A stretch of DNA of 64,000 nt from Pyrenochaeta sp. MPI-SDFR-AT-0127 (GCA_020747015.1 JAGTJM010000089.1:49265-113264), one strand, 5' to 3'; counted from the first letter of the stretch, positions 41,053 through 54,061 are shown. Translations and numbers: made by a program. Notes: generated by a model from the letters alone, not told the origin.

Positions 41053-44000
41053 TCATATCAGGTAAACTTCTTCGGGGCTGTTTCCTTGCTTCTCCATCTC
41101 TTCAACCAGCTCTCCATCCATGGCCCCAACAAGGTAACACTCCCCGGCCAACACATAGACATTCTTCATCCCCACATCTTTGATCATCATCTTCCCTAAA
41201 AGCTTCACCGCGAACGGCGTCCTAGACCCCATAAAAATCATCACCTCATCCTTCCCGCTCGCATCAGCTGTCATCCCCACGTATCCAGAATCCAATTCAA
41301 CAAACCTCCGTGGAAAACCGATCGATTGAATGGCACGATCAGCTTCGAAGACTCGCTGGTATAATTCCTGGGAAGCGAATTGGTTGGGAAGGGGACGTAT
41401 GGGACCTGTAAACGCTGGCTTGTTTATATGCCTCCACTTTCGCCACAGTTTGACTGACTCGACATCCTGTACGGTTGCGCGGCGGAACATTGCTGCGCTC
41501 CCAATACGGGTCGTTGATGTTGATGTCGAATCAAAGAATGTGTCGCCACATATAGCACGGCATATCGCGTCATATTGGGTCCCTCCTGCTATGTAGGGTT
41601 TCTTGAGGCTCTTCGTTGGGTAAAGCGGGAGCGGGAAGTCCTCGTCTACGTTGACTTCCACATTCTGGTGCACGGTAAAAGGCATCATGTACCTCATTAT
41701 ATCTTCCTCATACATTTTAATTTTCCCAATGCGGTAGGCCGAGACGGTAAGGACTGTTGAGGATGTGAGGACGCGCGGGGAGTCTGTAGATAGAAGTTTT
41801 GGATGGAGAGCTGGACGGCCGCCGCAGGCGTTGAAGACTAGAGCCCGATTGATTCGATCTGCAACCGGCCGCTCGTACGCTCTGTCACTAATTTTCGTCC
41901 AATCTGGTGCCCAAGAGGAGAAGCCCCATGTGACGGGCGGTTTCCCCCCTTGTTGGATAGCTGCGACGTCATTCACAAACTGTCCTTTCTCCAACACCCT
42001 GTCCGCTTTGAAGGTAAGGAACTCGAGAGTATTCGTAGTTGTTATGGAAGAAAGAGCAACTTCCTCAAATAGTCTCCTATGACTAATGCCATAGTTAGGC
42101 GTAATGGGCTGGCTCTTGCCCCATTCTCGCACAAGACCTAGCAGCCCGTAGACCTTGTCGCGAGGGTCGGTGGCGTCCTTGGGATAGTAAAATCGGAGGA
42201 GTGTCATCAGCGTCGTCATCGCTCTTTCTTGCCAAAGACGACCACTTTCGGCGATTGTTAATACCTTTTGCCCGTAATCATCTATGGCTGCAGATTGCCC
42301 TTCGCTAAGTAATAAGACGTCTTTACAACATGTTGATCTGTGATGCTCGAGATTTTCGGCTGCGTCGACGTACATCTGGAAAGGAGCAGTGAATCGCCCG
42401 TATAGGACGGTAACCTTCGGAGGTAGGATAACTTCTTGAACACACCATATACGGTCCCACTGGAGAGAGTTAGTGTTTGTATAAAGTTGAGTACCATTCA
42501 AGGGGGACGGGGATGGAAGCAGGAAGCTGATGGAGCGAGGCGATGAACCATACGTACCCATGGTTGCATGACTATACTTTGAAAAGCAATTAGACATTCC
42601 CTTTGTATATTACTGTTCTTCAGCAGCGAAATGTCCTTTAAATGAACGTCGCCAGCTAAGAGTCGGATAAAACACATAGCCATCATTAACGGATTTGACG
42701 TTCGTTTATCGGGGAGATCCGGATACGTATCTGCATACGCCTGTCCATACTTCATGATCGTATTGATCCTCGCAATATCCGAGTCGTTTGCGGCCCAGTC
42801 AAATAAAATTGGATCCCACGTTTCGTCCTGCGCTTGCTGAGCCATCGTCTGCTGTGATTCAGGCTCGCCAAGATAGCAAACAACCTCCACTGGGCTCTCG
42901 TAAATATATCGCATTAGCTGGACCTGGTGCATTCGTTCATCCATGTCGATCTGGTTTATGCATATTGCGTCGATCCATATCGGCGTTCCGGCGTCGAATG
43001 CGCGGAGCCGTTGGAGAGCGCGCTTAAGGTTTCTGGTCACTTCGAATCGATGACCGTTGAGCGAGATAGGTAGAGTATCATTTGTAGTCCCCCAGGTGTA
43101 TGAAAGAGCCCTGTAACGAAACTTGTCATCTAATGACATGATAAACAAGTCGCAGCGGATGCCGTAGTTTGGGTCAGAGTCGGCAGAGATCTGTACGACA
43201 CGGATTTCGTTCTTCGCCCTGTCGAGGGGCGTATATATCTCGTCGTGTATACTTCCTAGGGTTTGTTAGTTCTAAACGATATCTCAATTCGGCGGAGTAC
43301 TACCATTTGAAATGTTTTGGCTTGGAAGGACGATCTTTGAAGTCTTAGTACCGGACGAGCCTCTGTGACTGGACATAGCATTTGACTGGATAATACTAAA
43401 ACCATGACTAGGTCCGTCTGAGGCTGAATGTTCCAATTTTCCTGTCTCCTTCGCGTCTTCTATATCAATAGTCTCTCCAAAGAGAGAGCAGAGATATGAA
43501 ATGTCTCCGTCTCCTTGGGTGTCGCGGAGGGACTCAATGGAAGGCATAGGACTAAGATTGTCTGGTTCTTCTTCCTCACCTACTAGCGATGGATCGAAAT
43601 CCAGCAACCACCCTTGTTCATGAATAGAGAAGTTGTCCGGTTTTTCTAACGTTGTTATTGTAGTCGAGTAACCCAACCTGTCTTCATTCTCGTTGTTGTC
43701 ATCCTCAAGCACAGACCCGAAACCCAACATCCACATTGGCTCTTGTTCTTGATCCGTAGTTGACTCCACTCCTGCCGTCGTACCCTCTGTATCAGAGGTT
43801 CCATTCTTGTTCACTCCGGTGTCCTCAAGGAAACCAACCTCAGATTCACGTTGTAGCAGGTTTTCTTGACCTGTTTTCTGCTTTGCCAAATCTTCCGTCT
43901 TTTCAGAGTCCAAAGACTTCTCGAGAATCGCCTTTGTGTTCTGATCAATGCGATTTATCATGCTCCACGTCTCTGTAGAGCTGGGTTGATCGAGAATCTT

Positions 44001-44180
44001 CTCCGTGAAGTCCATGACGCTAAATGAGAATTGCAAGAAGATCTCGCTCGGAATCGACTCGGCGCCCCGGGCAATATGCCGATGAAGACTCTCGATATCC
44101 ATTCTGATATTGCTCGCGAGTCGCGGAATCGAGCAAGAGGGATCATGGAGGCCTATGGAGGGCCAATCGGAGTTGGCCAT
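41053..44180 (-). CDS. HET-domain (heterokaryon incompatibility) protein, 993 aa
   Basis: Exons 43304-44180, 42558-43255 and 41053-42459 (2982 nt) join in frame through introns of 48 and 98 bp with GT-AG ends. The start is ATG 44180 (MANSDWPSIG). The first 290 residues are acidic, Ser/Thr/Glu-rich and low-complexity with no known domain. Splicing after residue about 292 links directly to the HET domain: DEIYTPLDRAKNEIRVVQI, YRALSYTWG, TRNLKRALQRLR, IWIDAICINQIDMDER, then MQPWWDRIWCVQEVILP across the second intron. The rest is the variable region with DPRDKVYGLLGL. HET domains trigger programmed cell death after fusion of incompatible hyphae or other non-self signals. All exons are open. Confidence 0.88.
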
Positions 44181-44778
44181 AACGAGATATGGATCGTGTG
44201 GTTTGCAGTGAAGCAGAAAGCTCTAAACCAAGAAAGGCACATCTTCATGTTTAACTCATTTTGTCGGCCTAACACGTTTGACAGGGATATAGGGCCGAGC
44301 TCGCATTTCTTAAGGAAATAAATACGAATAAAATCATCCCTCGCTACGTAACCCTTGGCCCAATGCCTTTCGGCCAGGATCTGGCGACCCGCCCGCGATT
44401 TAACCGACACCGACACCCTTTAGCAGAGTAGCCTGCCTGCTACTCTTCCATGCAGAAGGTTAGACTCTGGAGAACAAACTGATCCTGAGACCTTTCCCAA
44501 GTGTCTATTTATGGATGCCACATCGATCGCACAGAAGTTCGTCATATTGGTTGGTGAACAACACTTCCGATTTTAGAAGATCAGATTGAAGCTGGTCCGC
44601 CTTGAATATCCCCACCTGCATCGATTGCAGTGTACGAAGCCTGGGTCTGTTGTTGTCATGCATAGAGTGGGTGTAGTGCTTTTCCGTACCTGTTTTACGT
44701 TCTCATTCCATCAACCTCTTCGAGGAGGGAAGTGCCGGCATCAATAAGATCGATATTGACAACAAAGTTCTTTTCTAT
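44181..44778. other. intergenic, HET promoter region
   Basis: 600 bp with no gene and no clear regulatory motif. Confidence 0.4.
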
Positions 44779-46305
44779 TCAATGTTCAATCTGTGCGCCC
44801 AGACACTCACTTACGAACCACGGCACCCTCACCTCCTTCACCCAGATCCCCACTGTTCGTAAGCCTGCAAGGACTTGGTAGCATCCGTCCAGCGTTGCAC
44901 AGTCTCCGAACGTTGTCTCGCCGCCTGCGATGATGGTACCTTCCGTGATCGTGCCGTCGATAGCGAAGAACAAACTGTACCGTCCACCGACTGCCATAAT
45001 CAGTGGCAACGGCATGAAAACTACGTCGCGTTTGGTGGGTCGTAGCAAGGTGCGTAGGCGGTTGAAATGCGTCGCTGCCCAAAGCGAGAGTTGTGTTAGC
45101 GCGGTTGATTCGATGCCGTTGGGGGTTTTTGTTTCAATGGAGACCGCGATGGGGTCCTGTTTCAAGCTTTGCACGCTCGCGCTCGTATGGTTGATACTGT
45201 CAATCTCGTAGCGTGAATCCGCAAGCACCTGCTGGACAAGATGTGATGGGATCAGACTCTCGTCACAGAGCAAGGCGTAATCAACTAGCTTAGATTCCAT
45301 GTTGTTGAACCCGGTCTTTGGGATGAGGTGGGGATTTGGTCGGGCTGATGTAATGTTCTGCTGTTGAATACCTGGCAAGTGCATGCACACCTGGCGCAGC
45401 ATCATGAAGTGCACGTCGCTATTCCAGCGCGGCTCGGCGGCATCCGAGTCCTTGCAGCTTGTGCGTCTTATCTCTTATCTCTTCCATGATCTCCAGCTCC
45501 ATCAAGATCTTCCCTTTCGACGGCAGCGCGCTGGGTGTCTGGCTCCACCACCAATCCTCTGCTTCTACACGTTCCTCAACGTCAGATCTGATCTCGTGCG
45601 GTATCATACCCTTTCCCCTTCTTACGTTTTCCACCTCGTACACCAGCTGCTGTATCGTGTCTGGATAATCCTTCTTCTCCAAATGCATCCTCTTCACCCT
45701 GCGATCTAGCAAGCTGAGATCGACTATGCTCTTCACTGGGCTCTTCGACCTGCTCATCGCTTTCCTGCTCGAGCTGGATGTGACTGTCGTCTCGGTGATG
45801 ACGCTCTCAGTGTCTACTGGCGTACGAGAAGACCGGGAGCTCCGTGATTGAGTATCGGCGGACATCCGGCGGTGTGCGGATGTGGTAGTTCCGAGGGAGG
45901 ATGTTTTGCAGTGCGATTGTTGTCTATATCTTCCATGTTTCGCTCTCCCTCACTTCCCTCCGCGATATGCAACGCCGCGACGTTTACCTCCACCGACACA
46001 ATCTCCTCCGTAATGGGCTTCCGACGACTCTTCGATCTCGTTACCCTTGCATTTGTTCGTTCGTTGTCTCGCATCGTTCTCGTCCGTATCGTAGCGGTCG
46101 AACACGATTTTGCTGTGTGGTGGGCGGCTCGCGAATGTCGCAGTGCAGCACCGGCGCGGCCTTTCTCCGACCGGCTACGCGCTGCGAAGACGATCTCTAA
46201 CCAGTTGTCGATGCTGCGCGAGTCTGAATAACACGATAAGTCTGGATGTTGTGAAAAGGTATCGGAGTACGGAGATTGTGTGTCGCGCAGGGCGTGGGTA
46301 CTCAT
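44779..46305 (-). pseudogene. PD-(D/E)XK nuclease-like fungal protein, frameshifted
   Basis: Three minus-strand frames together follow the fungal PD-(D/E)XK nuclease-like family: an N-terminus SIDNWLEIVFAARSRSEKG, a Ser/Arg-rich linker (SRSSRSSRTPVDTES), a helical segment (DTIQQLVYEVENVRRGKGM, PHEIRSDVEERV), then after a one-base shift near 45452 (CTGCAAGGACTC where CTGCAGGACTC would keep frame) WNSDVHFMMLRQ and the nuclease-like core with SKLVDYALL and the Glu-x-Lys pair AVSIETKTPNG near 45120. A second frame change lies near 45850. The catalytic-type residues are present but no single protein is made. The family is abundant and fast-evolving in fungal accessory regions; function unproven. 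Confidence 0.65.
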
Positions 46306-46429
46306 TGCGGATGTGTATGGCGATACACTGCACGCGGATAGGGAGTGTGGAGTTGTTGGTTGTTGACAAGGGCTGGGCTAATACGCTGGTTGTCGGGGCA
46401 GCGAGCGACTCGCTCAGGGTCTACCGGTA
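46306..46429. other. short spacer before element B2
   Basis: No feature except the TA at 46428-46429. Confidence 0.4.
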
Positions 46430-48523
46430 ACGCGTGTAACGCGCGCCCCAGCGCCCCAACAGCTCACCTAAAAATGAGGCTGTAGAGCCGCACACAATAG
46501 CTATCATCACGAGACCTTTTGATGGAGTAGTATTTAGACCTATGCGACAATCTTGTGCTACTTATATTTACTTGGGGAAGCTTGTCGTTGCGGCCACGGC
46601 GCGTGGTGATGGCTGGGGTAGCTGGGAGCTCCTCCGCATCGTCGGCGCCTCCCCCAGCATTAACAACACGCTTTTGACGCTTGCTCTTCTGTGTAGATGG
46701 CTGTGAGGCTTTCCTCTTACCCTTTTTGGGACAATTTTAGAGCCCTTCCAGCCTCGCGAGCTTGTTGTTGAGCTTCTTGCTGGCGTGCGCGTTCAGTTGC
46801 TTGTTCAGCCTTTAGAGCCTTTACCTTCTCCCTCTCCTTCTTCGCCTCCTCTCGCGCAGCACGCTTCTCTTGGTTGAGCTTCTCCCCTTATAACTTGGCC
46901 TGCTTCTTCAACTCACTCCTCTTTGCTTTTTGGAGTTGCTCCTCCTTCTCCAGTTGCTCATTTACTCTCAATCGGTACTCCGCTTCACGCCTCTTACTCG
47001 GAGACTACAACATAGCTCCGCCATGATACTCCTCGCGTTGTTGCAGCGGCAACACCTGTTGTTTGTGCTTCTTATGCTTCTTCTTGGTCTTAAGAGCCTT
47101 CTTGAGGCCTTTCATCTCATGACGGAGGGGCTCATTTTGAACTGTGAGGCGGTGAAGGGAGCGTGTGATTACTTGTGACTCCTTACTGCGCTCATCCTTT
47201 ACTGCAGTGCGAATATGCGAGTGGATTTGAGCTAATCCTCTCCGCTATAGTAAGAAGTAGAGGAACCTCCTGACTCTAAGGCCTCTAGGGTGTTGTTACT
47301 AAATCTATTGAGTATAACGTTAGGGTTAAGGGGTACGATATCTATGGTGGAGAAGGACTTGAGTACGGTTTCCTTATAAAGGAGGACACCCAGGCGCCCT
47401 AGAATAGGGGAAAGAAGTCGCTCTTCTTAATCGGGAGCCATCCGTTGCTTTCGTGAGTGTGCTTTATTAGCCTCTTCTAGTACTGTGAAGATAGAGGCTT
47501 AAAGTAGACTATATCTAATGGTTGGAGAGTATGAGTTGAATGAGGGGGAAAGATAGCTAATAGTATCTTGTTGTCGTCGTAGTATCTAATGAAGTCTATC
47601 GTTAGGTGGCTACCGTGGCTATCTACTATTAATAACCGCCACTTTCTTCGCACTTACTTCTTGGTGTAGCGGTTAAATACCTACTTAAGCTAGGCGATAC
47701 CTACATTATTGTTCGTCCATCTAGAGGGTGAAGTAGTGAAGTGTACTGAGTGCTTTTTAGGGTCTATACTCTTAACCCAGCTCGCCTGTATAGCCTTACC
47801 GGCAGCCTAATAGATAAGGCCTGGCGGCAACGCTGACCCATCGCCACACACACACGCTAGGAGTGTAATCCACTCACGATTGCCATCTTGGAGAGGTGCC
47901 TTAATATGCTTACGCTCGTATAAGCGCTTGCTGAAGATTCTCTTTAACCTACCAATAACTCCAATCACGAAGCCCTTCTCATCCATATTATATGTGTGCT
48001 CCTCTTCCACATCATACTAGGCAACCTTATATTGCAGAAGCTCAAAGTGCAGTCTGTATTTATCACTAGAATCAACAGCGTGACGTTCGCTGTCCATCCC
48101 CGTCGCCCATTAAGGCGTGAGTCGACCCTTGTTGCGGTTGATGAAGCGCGACTCCCAGCTGTCGCTCACTGGCTTCTTCGCTATCGCCGACGCGAAATTC
48201 TTGATCTCTCTTGTGGGTGGCAAGCGTCGCTCTGTAAGTCCTTCTATGTATTTGATAAGCTCCTCCTCTTGTTGTGGTGTGATTACGCGTTGGTTGACTG
48301 CCTTGACCTCGCGGGGCTGGTGAACGCCTTGGTGTCTTCTCTCCAAAGTTGAGCGCACAACACCATGCTTTTCAGATATTTTCTCGAATGGGATTTTGTC
48401 GCCAGGTGTGTAAGAGTTAACCTCAGCAAGCGCGTCATCGATTGGAACCATAATGGTTGAGTTATGTGGTTAAGGAGTTTGACTGTTTTCGTGGGGTTGC
48501 GCGCGTTACGCGACTGCGCGCGT
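46430..48523 (-). mobile_element. pogo-family element B2, decayed
   Basis: Ends ACGCG...TAACGCGCGC (left, 46430-46446) and the matching inverted ACGCGCGCAGTCGCGTAACG at the right end (to 48523). TA flanks both ends (46428-46429 and 48524-48525). It encodes a B1-related transposase on the minus strand. The left TIR has lost about 7 bp relative to the right. Confidence 0.75.
46580..48451 (-). pseudogene. pogo-like transposase of element B2, broken
   Basis: ATG 48451 (MVPIDDALAEVNSY). Helix-turn-helix (KISEKHGVVRSTLERRHQG in part), IEGLTERRLPPTREI, SWESRFINRNKG, then DDE: YNMDEKGFVIGVIGRLKRIF in part near 47990, LLIVDSHGSHLTIDF near 47630, LQPLDIVYFKPL near 47510. The basic, Glu/Lys/Gln-rich coiled-coil tail (KKQAKL, EKRAAREEAKKEREKVKALK in part) lies at 46740-47080. 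Stops occur after RLTP (48110), after GLIY (47807) and at many later sites. It is a sister family of B1. Confidence 0.78.
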
Positions 48524-48525
48524 TA

Positions 48526-48745
48526 CCGTGCCTCACCTCGTGACCAAACACCCCGCGTGACCAAAAATCAGAACATCGCAACCATCAACCAACTTGAGGT
48601 TATTAAGCCACGCATAAAAGCCATTATCGCGATTTTTAGTAGAGTAATTTATATAGCCTATAACTATCTATAGCTAATAGTATTTAATTAGAAGTATAAT
48701 TTTCTAGCCCTAGCGTAACTTAATAGGTAGTAGGCCTAGTAATAC
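48526..48745 (-). mobile_element. B1-family 3' end fragment
   Basis: From CCGTGCC at 48526 the sequence follows, in inverse orientation, the 3' end of B1 (40560-40765): TIR with two CGTGACC motifs 17 bp apart, the ATCAGAACATC, AACCTCATG/AACTTGAGG and ATCGCGATTTTT blocks, and the last coding bases. The rest of the copy is missing. It is RIP-mutated relative to B1. Confidence 0.75.
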
Positions 48746-49199
48746 CCCTAATAAGAATGCTGGAATGCGCTTAGCAGAAATTGATGATCGGGATGAAGTG
48801 TCAAAAATGATAATTGTCTTGTTCGTGTTCTGTCCCCCGCTTTCTCCTATATCTCCTCTGCTTTCGGAGCTTCCGCAGATCGTAGTAGTTATAGGTCCTA
48901 CTATTAATAGCTGTCGCAGGCCAAGGCATCATCTCGGGTAGTCTGGTTTTCACGCGACGTTACCTATTCGGGGTTAGCCCTACGCACGCGCCAAGACGGG
49001 ACCCCCTCAGGGAACGTCTAGTACCCGGTTTCATATTTTTTACTCTCGGAACACCATTTTTACCATTAAATTAGTACTATTTACGCGTATTTCTCTACAA
49101 CCAGTTACTAAGTCGTTACCTCTGATAGTTACAATTAATTATACTGCATTAAAAGTATCTTCCTAGTTATTATTACGATTTTCCATTCTGCGCTAGGCG
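48746..49199. other. no gene; decayed DNA
   Basis: About 450 bp, AT-rich in places, probably the 5' flank of the DUF6589-like relic. Confidence 0.35.
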
Positions 49200-52060
49200 A
49201 GGAACCCAGATTACTAGAAATTAGTTTCGGGACACCTCGTCTAATAGATGCCCCGCACAATACACCCACGACTCTACTAACTAGGCTCCATGCACTCAGT
49301 GCAGTTACTGCTGCTCGTCTAGCTGGTAAATAGGCTCTTGTGTATGCCTAGGCTAGCTTAATAGGCATAGAAGAGTCTCCTACCTCGCCGTCGCCCCTAA
49401 CACCAACGCCTGCATCATCATCTTAGCTATCCTCTATACCATCATTAATTAGTCGTAATACATCCCTAAGACCCTCTCGTCATAGACCTAGACGTCCTGC
49501 TAGGTCTAGAAACTATATCTCAAGTCCCTCCATACGCATACGAGATACCCTATCATTAACCGATAAAGAGGAGGTTAGACTAGGGCGGTATATATAAGTA
49601 ATAGAGGGTATAATATATAAGAAGAACGGTGCTTCTCGCTATAGCAGTTTAGTTGATTATATAGAACTTATTAGTTGAATAAAGGAAAAAGTGCCATATA
49701 GAGCGCGGTTTATGAAGACGTTTGAGTCAACACCCGGGTTTACTAACCACCTCTTAACTGTCGCTCTGCTATCCAATATAAAAGAGAGAGATATAGCTGC
49801 ATTAGAACATGAAATTAAGGACCTTAAGAGCTATTCTATATTTGGAGAATATCAGGCGAAGGCTATAGGTGGTATTAGTGCCTATCTTGAGATGCTTACC
49901 GAGGATATCGTATTTGACGAAGTTACTAGCCAGGCACTACTACTCGTAGGTCTGCTGCGGCGTCTGTGTTCAAACAGCAGCAAAACCCCTATCAGCTATA
50001 TCTATTCCCGCATTTTATCGACCCTCTTAATTATCTACTTTACTCAGCACTAGCGGCTCTATAACTTCCTACTAGTAGTAATAGGCCTAGTACTCTTTTC
50101 TGCTAGTACAAATAAGTAAATATTCAGCGTAACGAACTCTATAGGATAGATAGAGTTATAGTAGTTAATCTACCGAAGCGTTAGTAGCCTCTGAAATAGT
50201 GCCCAGAATCTAGCCCGCAAGTTTATTACTAATAGGCCTTAGGTAGTTGTATATAATAATTGCGAACTTACAACTAGTGTTAGTAAATATAACGGTACCT
50301 CTAGGAATCAACTCCATTCTATTACGACGGCTCTTCTCCTTTCTAGCGTTATTCTCCCTATCAATAGGTTAACACAGAGTGACTTTAGGCCCTATTCTAT
50401 TTCTATAGAGGATATAATACGGTCCTTAGTTACCGGCTATTAGTATATCACACAGTGTGCCACCGCTGTGCTTTACTATACTCTAGAGGAAGTGTATCCT
50501 AAATATATCTGCAGGTGCAAATTAAATAACCGGACTATATATACTTATGCGGCCTATCCTATAGTTAACTAAATATCTATACTATAGGGGGCTCGTTACG
50601 TTCCTATACCACTAATACCTATCCAAACTAGTGAGGACACTACGTCTGGTAATATTAAGGTATTACGCAATATATTTTGAGAATAGCTCGCACTATCCCC
50701 TGAATATTTTAACTAATATCTAGCTATCCTAGTTAGTGGAGACGCTAAAATAGTTAATCGAATATAGAGTGCAATACTTAGTGCTACTAATAACGTTAAT
50801 GCATATAGTCGCCTAGAGTATATCGTGCCTATACCTAGACTCTTCTATATTTAGATGCACCTAATTACTACGATCGTTAAGACTTATTGGGGGGATAAGC
50901 CTGCTAGTAGTGAGCGCTGTAACCACGCTGCACTGCGTTATCTCTCTAGTAAAATAGCCCGCCGCTTTATTAGTCCTATAACTATAATCTTCGCCTACGC
51001 ACGCACTTTTATATTAGACGCTCTCTGAGGGAGGATAGTTACTAAGTTTTATCGACATCTTATTAAAGGTAGCCCCTTTTTATACAGTGGGCTACTAAGC
51101 GCTAACGCGATAGCTACTAAACTTAAGGAGGCTGTTATCAGCCTAATAGCCCGCGAACTTAAGAAATTAGTAAATAAGACGGTTGATTCGATAATGAACT
51201 ACTATCTAGAAGGACTAGTTAATCTTAAAAGGCGGGAAAATCTCTTATTTATACGTAACGCTATATATTACGAAGTACTTATACATAGCATTAAATACGG
51301 GGATATTAGGATTATACGTTATATTATTAATTATTTAATATATATGTTTAAGGGCTCTAAGAAGCCTACCTATACGCGGATTACTTTATATATTAAGAAG
51401 CTAATTAATATAACCTACGTTAAATTAGAGGAGTGTCGATAGGCTATTGCCGGAACGCTGCTTATAAACCGCACTAGACGGCCAGACAGCTTCTATGCGA
51501 TCGACTTAGCTAACGAATTTCTCAACCGCTCTATTAAAGATATATAGTCGAGTAGAAAGACTTCTTTAACTATAATATAGACTGCCTCAGAATACTACGC
51601 TCTTAATACTATCTTTCTCCAACCACTTAGGGCATAATTATAGTATATATAGGGGAGAAATTCACTTAGGAAGTACGAGCGGAAGAACTAGGGGAAGGTT
51701 ATTAACTATCTCGCAGTTTAATCGCAGTACTTAATCGTACTAAATAGCGCGCGATCTAATCCAGCGTTATAGAAGCTAAAATAGTCTAGGGATACTACCT
51801 TAGATAGCGCTAGCACGATTAAGAGAACTATAAGTATATTTAATATAAGATTTATGTATAATGCGGATAAAATTCTATCTATTAACGATATCCCTCTATA
51901 GGGTAACGGCGGAGTAGAACTTTTAAGTAGTCTAAGCTCTGATAAAACTATAATCGATATAGCTCTAGTAGAGGCATTAAATAAGCTACCTTAGCCGTCT
52001 GAGGAACTCTTCGATAAGATTAAGGAGGGCCTATAGAGGCGTTAAAATATACGTAAGTTT
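49200..52060 (+). pseudogene. DUF6589-like repetitive gene, RIP-decayed
   Basis: One plus-strand frame (that of positions 49691, 50723, 51194 and 51992) is readable for about 2.85 kb without indels but with many TAG and TAA codons. Segments resemble the large fungal DUF6589 proteins found in repeats: LLSNIKERDIAALEHEI, VVVYNNCELTTS followed by HSITTALLLS, LVSGDAKIVNRI, SRLEYIVPIPRLFYI, TKLKEAVISLIARELKKLVN (in part) and an open stretch at 51194-51442 (MNYYLEGLVNLKRRENLL ... KYGDIRIIRYIINYLIYM). Function of the family is unknown. The family name rests on remembered motif similarity, so another repeat-borne family is possible; coding origin is clear. Confidence 0.55.
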
Positions 52061-52559
52061 TTATAAAAGGGAAGACTAGAGGATACGCCTGCGCGGTCTG
52101 CAGGTTGGCGCTTAAGATAAGGGCTGAAGCTATGGAGAGTGCTGGCTATTATACTAAAGGTCTAGGCGCGCCTCCTTCCTTAGATTCGTCTTTACCTATT
52201 AGTGTATGTAATAGGAGCAGACGGCTGGCTAGTAGTACACTTTAGTGTATCTAGGGACTTTAGGACCTAGTTGGGAGGGTATATATCTATAACGATTAGT
52301 AGAAGGGCGTTATTACTTATCTATCTACTATTTCTATATTACCCTTATTCTCTTTCCCCTTCCTATATTTCCTGTAGTAACGAGCCTTACCCTTCTTATT
52401 ATATAGTGATAGTATGCTACGACTAGTCCTGCGGATATCCTCGCGACTGGAATTTATATAGGTAATCTCCTAGAGGACCGCTAGCTAAGGTATACTAGAA
52501 TTAGTCGCATCCTGCGATACTAGCGGGATCGAAGATAATAGTGATTCTACTATACTATT
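52061..52559. other. decayed repeat DNA
   Basis: Junction between the plus-strand DUF6589-like relic and the minus-strand gag relic. No pol domain could be read. Confidence 0.35.
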
Positions 52560-53640
52560 GTCTATACGAGTAGGTATAGCTCTGTTAGTAGAATATTCTC
52601 TTTATTATTATCTAATATAAGTAGGGGTATATCCCTATATAGGCGGATAATCTTATTATTACTTATAGCGTCTAGCGTTTTTTACTAAGTATCGTAGTCC
52701 GTTAGCCCTATAATCTCCTATTCCTTTATATAGTAGTCCTAAACCTAACTAATTATATTAATTTATTAGGTAACTTTATTCTTTTACTTATAGTTTCTAG
52801 CGAAGTATCCTTCCTTCCCGCAATTATAGTATATTTTATCGTTTTTTCCTATATCCGTCTTCTAGTATCTTACCTTCCAGCCCTTACCCTTATTTACGTT
52901 ATCTAGGTGCATAGGTTCTAGTTTATTAGAAGTGTAATATCTAGCGATACAGTTATTTCGATTAACGCGAATAAAATCCCTTCGTTTACCCTTATTAGGT
53001 TAGTAGCTTCCCCTCTTATAACTCTATTTTTCTATTTCTAGTTTATATAGTCTATTATCAATCCTTATACTTTCCTTTATAAGGTTATCTAATATTTTAA
53101 TAGTCGCGCCTATACACATAAGTTCTTCCTAGACCTGTAGCTTTAGGCCCTATTAGAATATACGTTTTAGTGCGTCGTCGTCCCATCCTATAATAGTAGT
53201 ATATTATTAGAATTTATTAGTGTAGTTAGCTATAGATATCTTTTATCGTAGCATCTAGATACCTTATTCTATAATTGGCTTTTCTATCTATAGCCTAAAT
53301 ACCAGACTAATTTGTTTTTTAAATTCGTCCTAGCTTTTAAATATTATAGTATTTTCGTCATCTTCTATATTATAGTCTATATACTTCGTGATATAAGGAT
53401 TGACCTATTCGAGTGCTTCTCCTATAAGGCAGGTAGTAATAAGTACTACTTTATCGTCGTCTACTACGTGTCCATTAATATAGAAGTAGATATCGCATTA
53501 AAGTAGCTATAACTTTAGGGTCTTGCGGTCACCGTTATAGGTTAGAGGGGCCTTCCCCTTTAACCTACCTAAGGCGGTACTTATAGAGTTAGGGGTTACT
53601 ATGTCTATCTCGATATTACTTATTTTAAGGGTAATTAAAA
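52560..53640 (-). pseudogene. Ty3/gypsy gag relic with zinc knuckle
   Basis: Minus strand, reading from about 53640 down: APLTYNGDRKTLKL, CDIYFYINGHVVDDD, TTCLIGEALE, EEL-type helices, IIGWDDDALKRIF, EELMCIGATIKILDNLIKESIRIDNRLYKLEIEK in pieces, and near 52788-52840 KIYYNCGKEGYFARNYK, a CCHC knuckle in which Cys and His have become Tyr and Asp has become Asn. These are the C-to-T and G-to-A changes expected from RIP. Many TAG/TAA stops. No protease or polymerase follows, so the element is truncated. Confidence 0.75.
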
Positions 53641-54061
53641 TATTAAAAGGGCTTTAGGTTCTTAGTAGAGTAGCTATAATATAAAGCAGCTAGTGTTACT
53701 AAGGAGTCCTTTCTTAGTAGCTTCTAGATTAGAGTAAGTAGAGATAGATAAGTTAGTTAAAGTAGTTCTAAGTATTAAATAGTAGTATTTAATAATAACT
53801 TAAGGTTAATTATAATATACCGTAGGAGTATATTATTCTTATCTATATACTTAGGTAGTCCTATAGTTTCTATAGTGTCCTAGGAGATCCTATATAGGAT
53901 CCTATAATATCTTATAGTACTTTATTCCGTGACGTAGGATCTCTAGGACTACGTAATATCGCGGGGTATACGTTATTATTAGTCTTTATTTAGGCCTTAC
54001 CTAAAGCCTGTGTCCCTTCTACCTCTCTACTCTTAAGCGCCCGTGGCCCTCGTTATAGGTT
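53641..54061. other. leader region between LTR and gag, decayed
   Basis: AT-rich, TA-rich, non-coding. It corresponds to the 5' untranslated part of the gypsy element. Confidence 0.4.
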
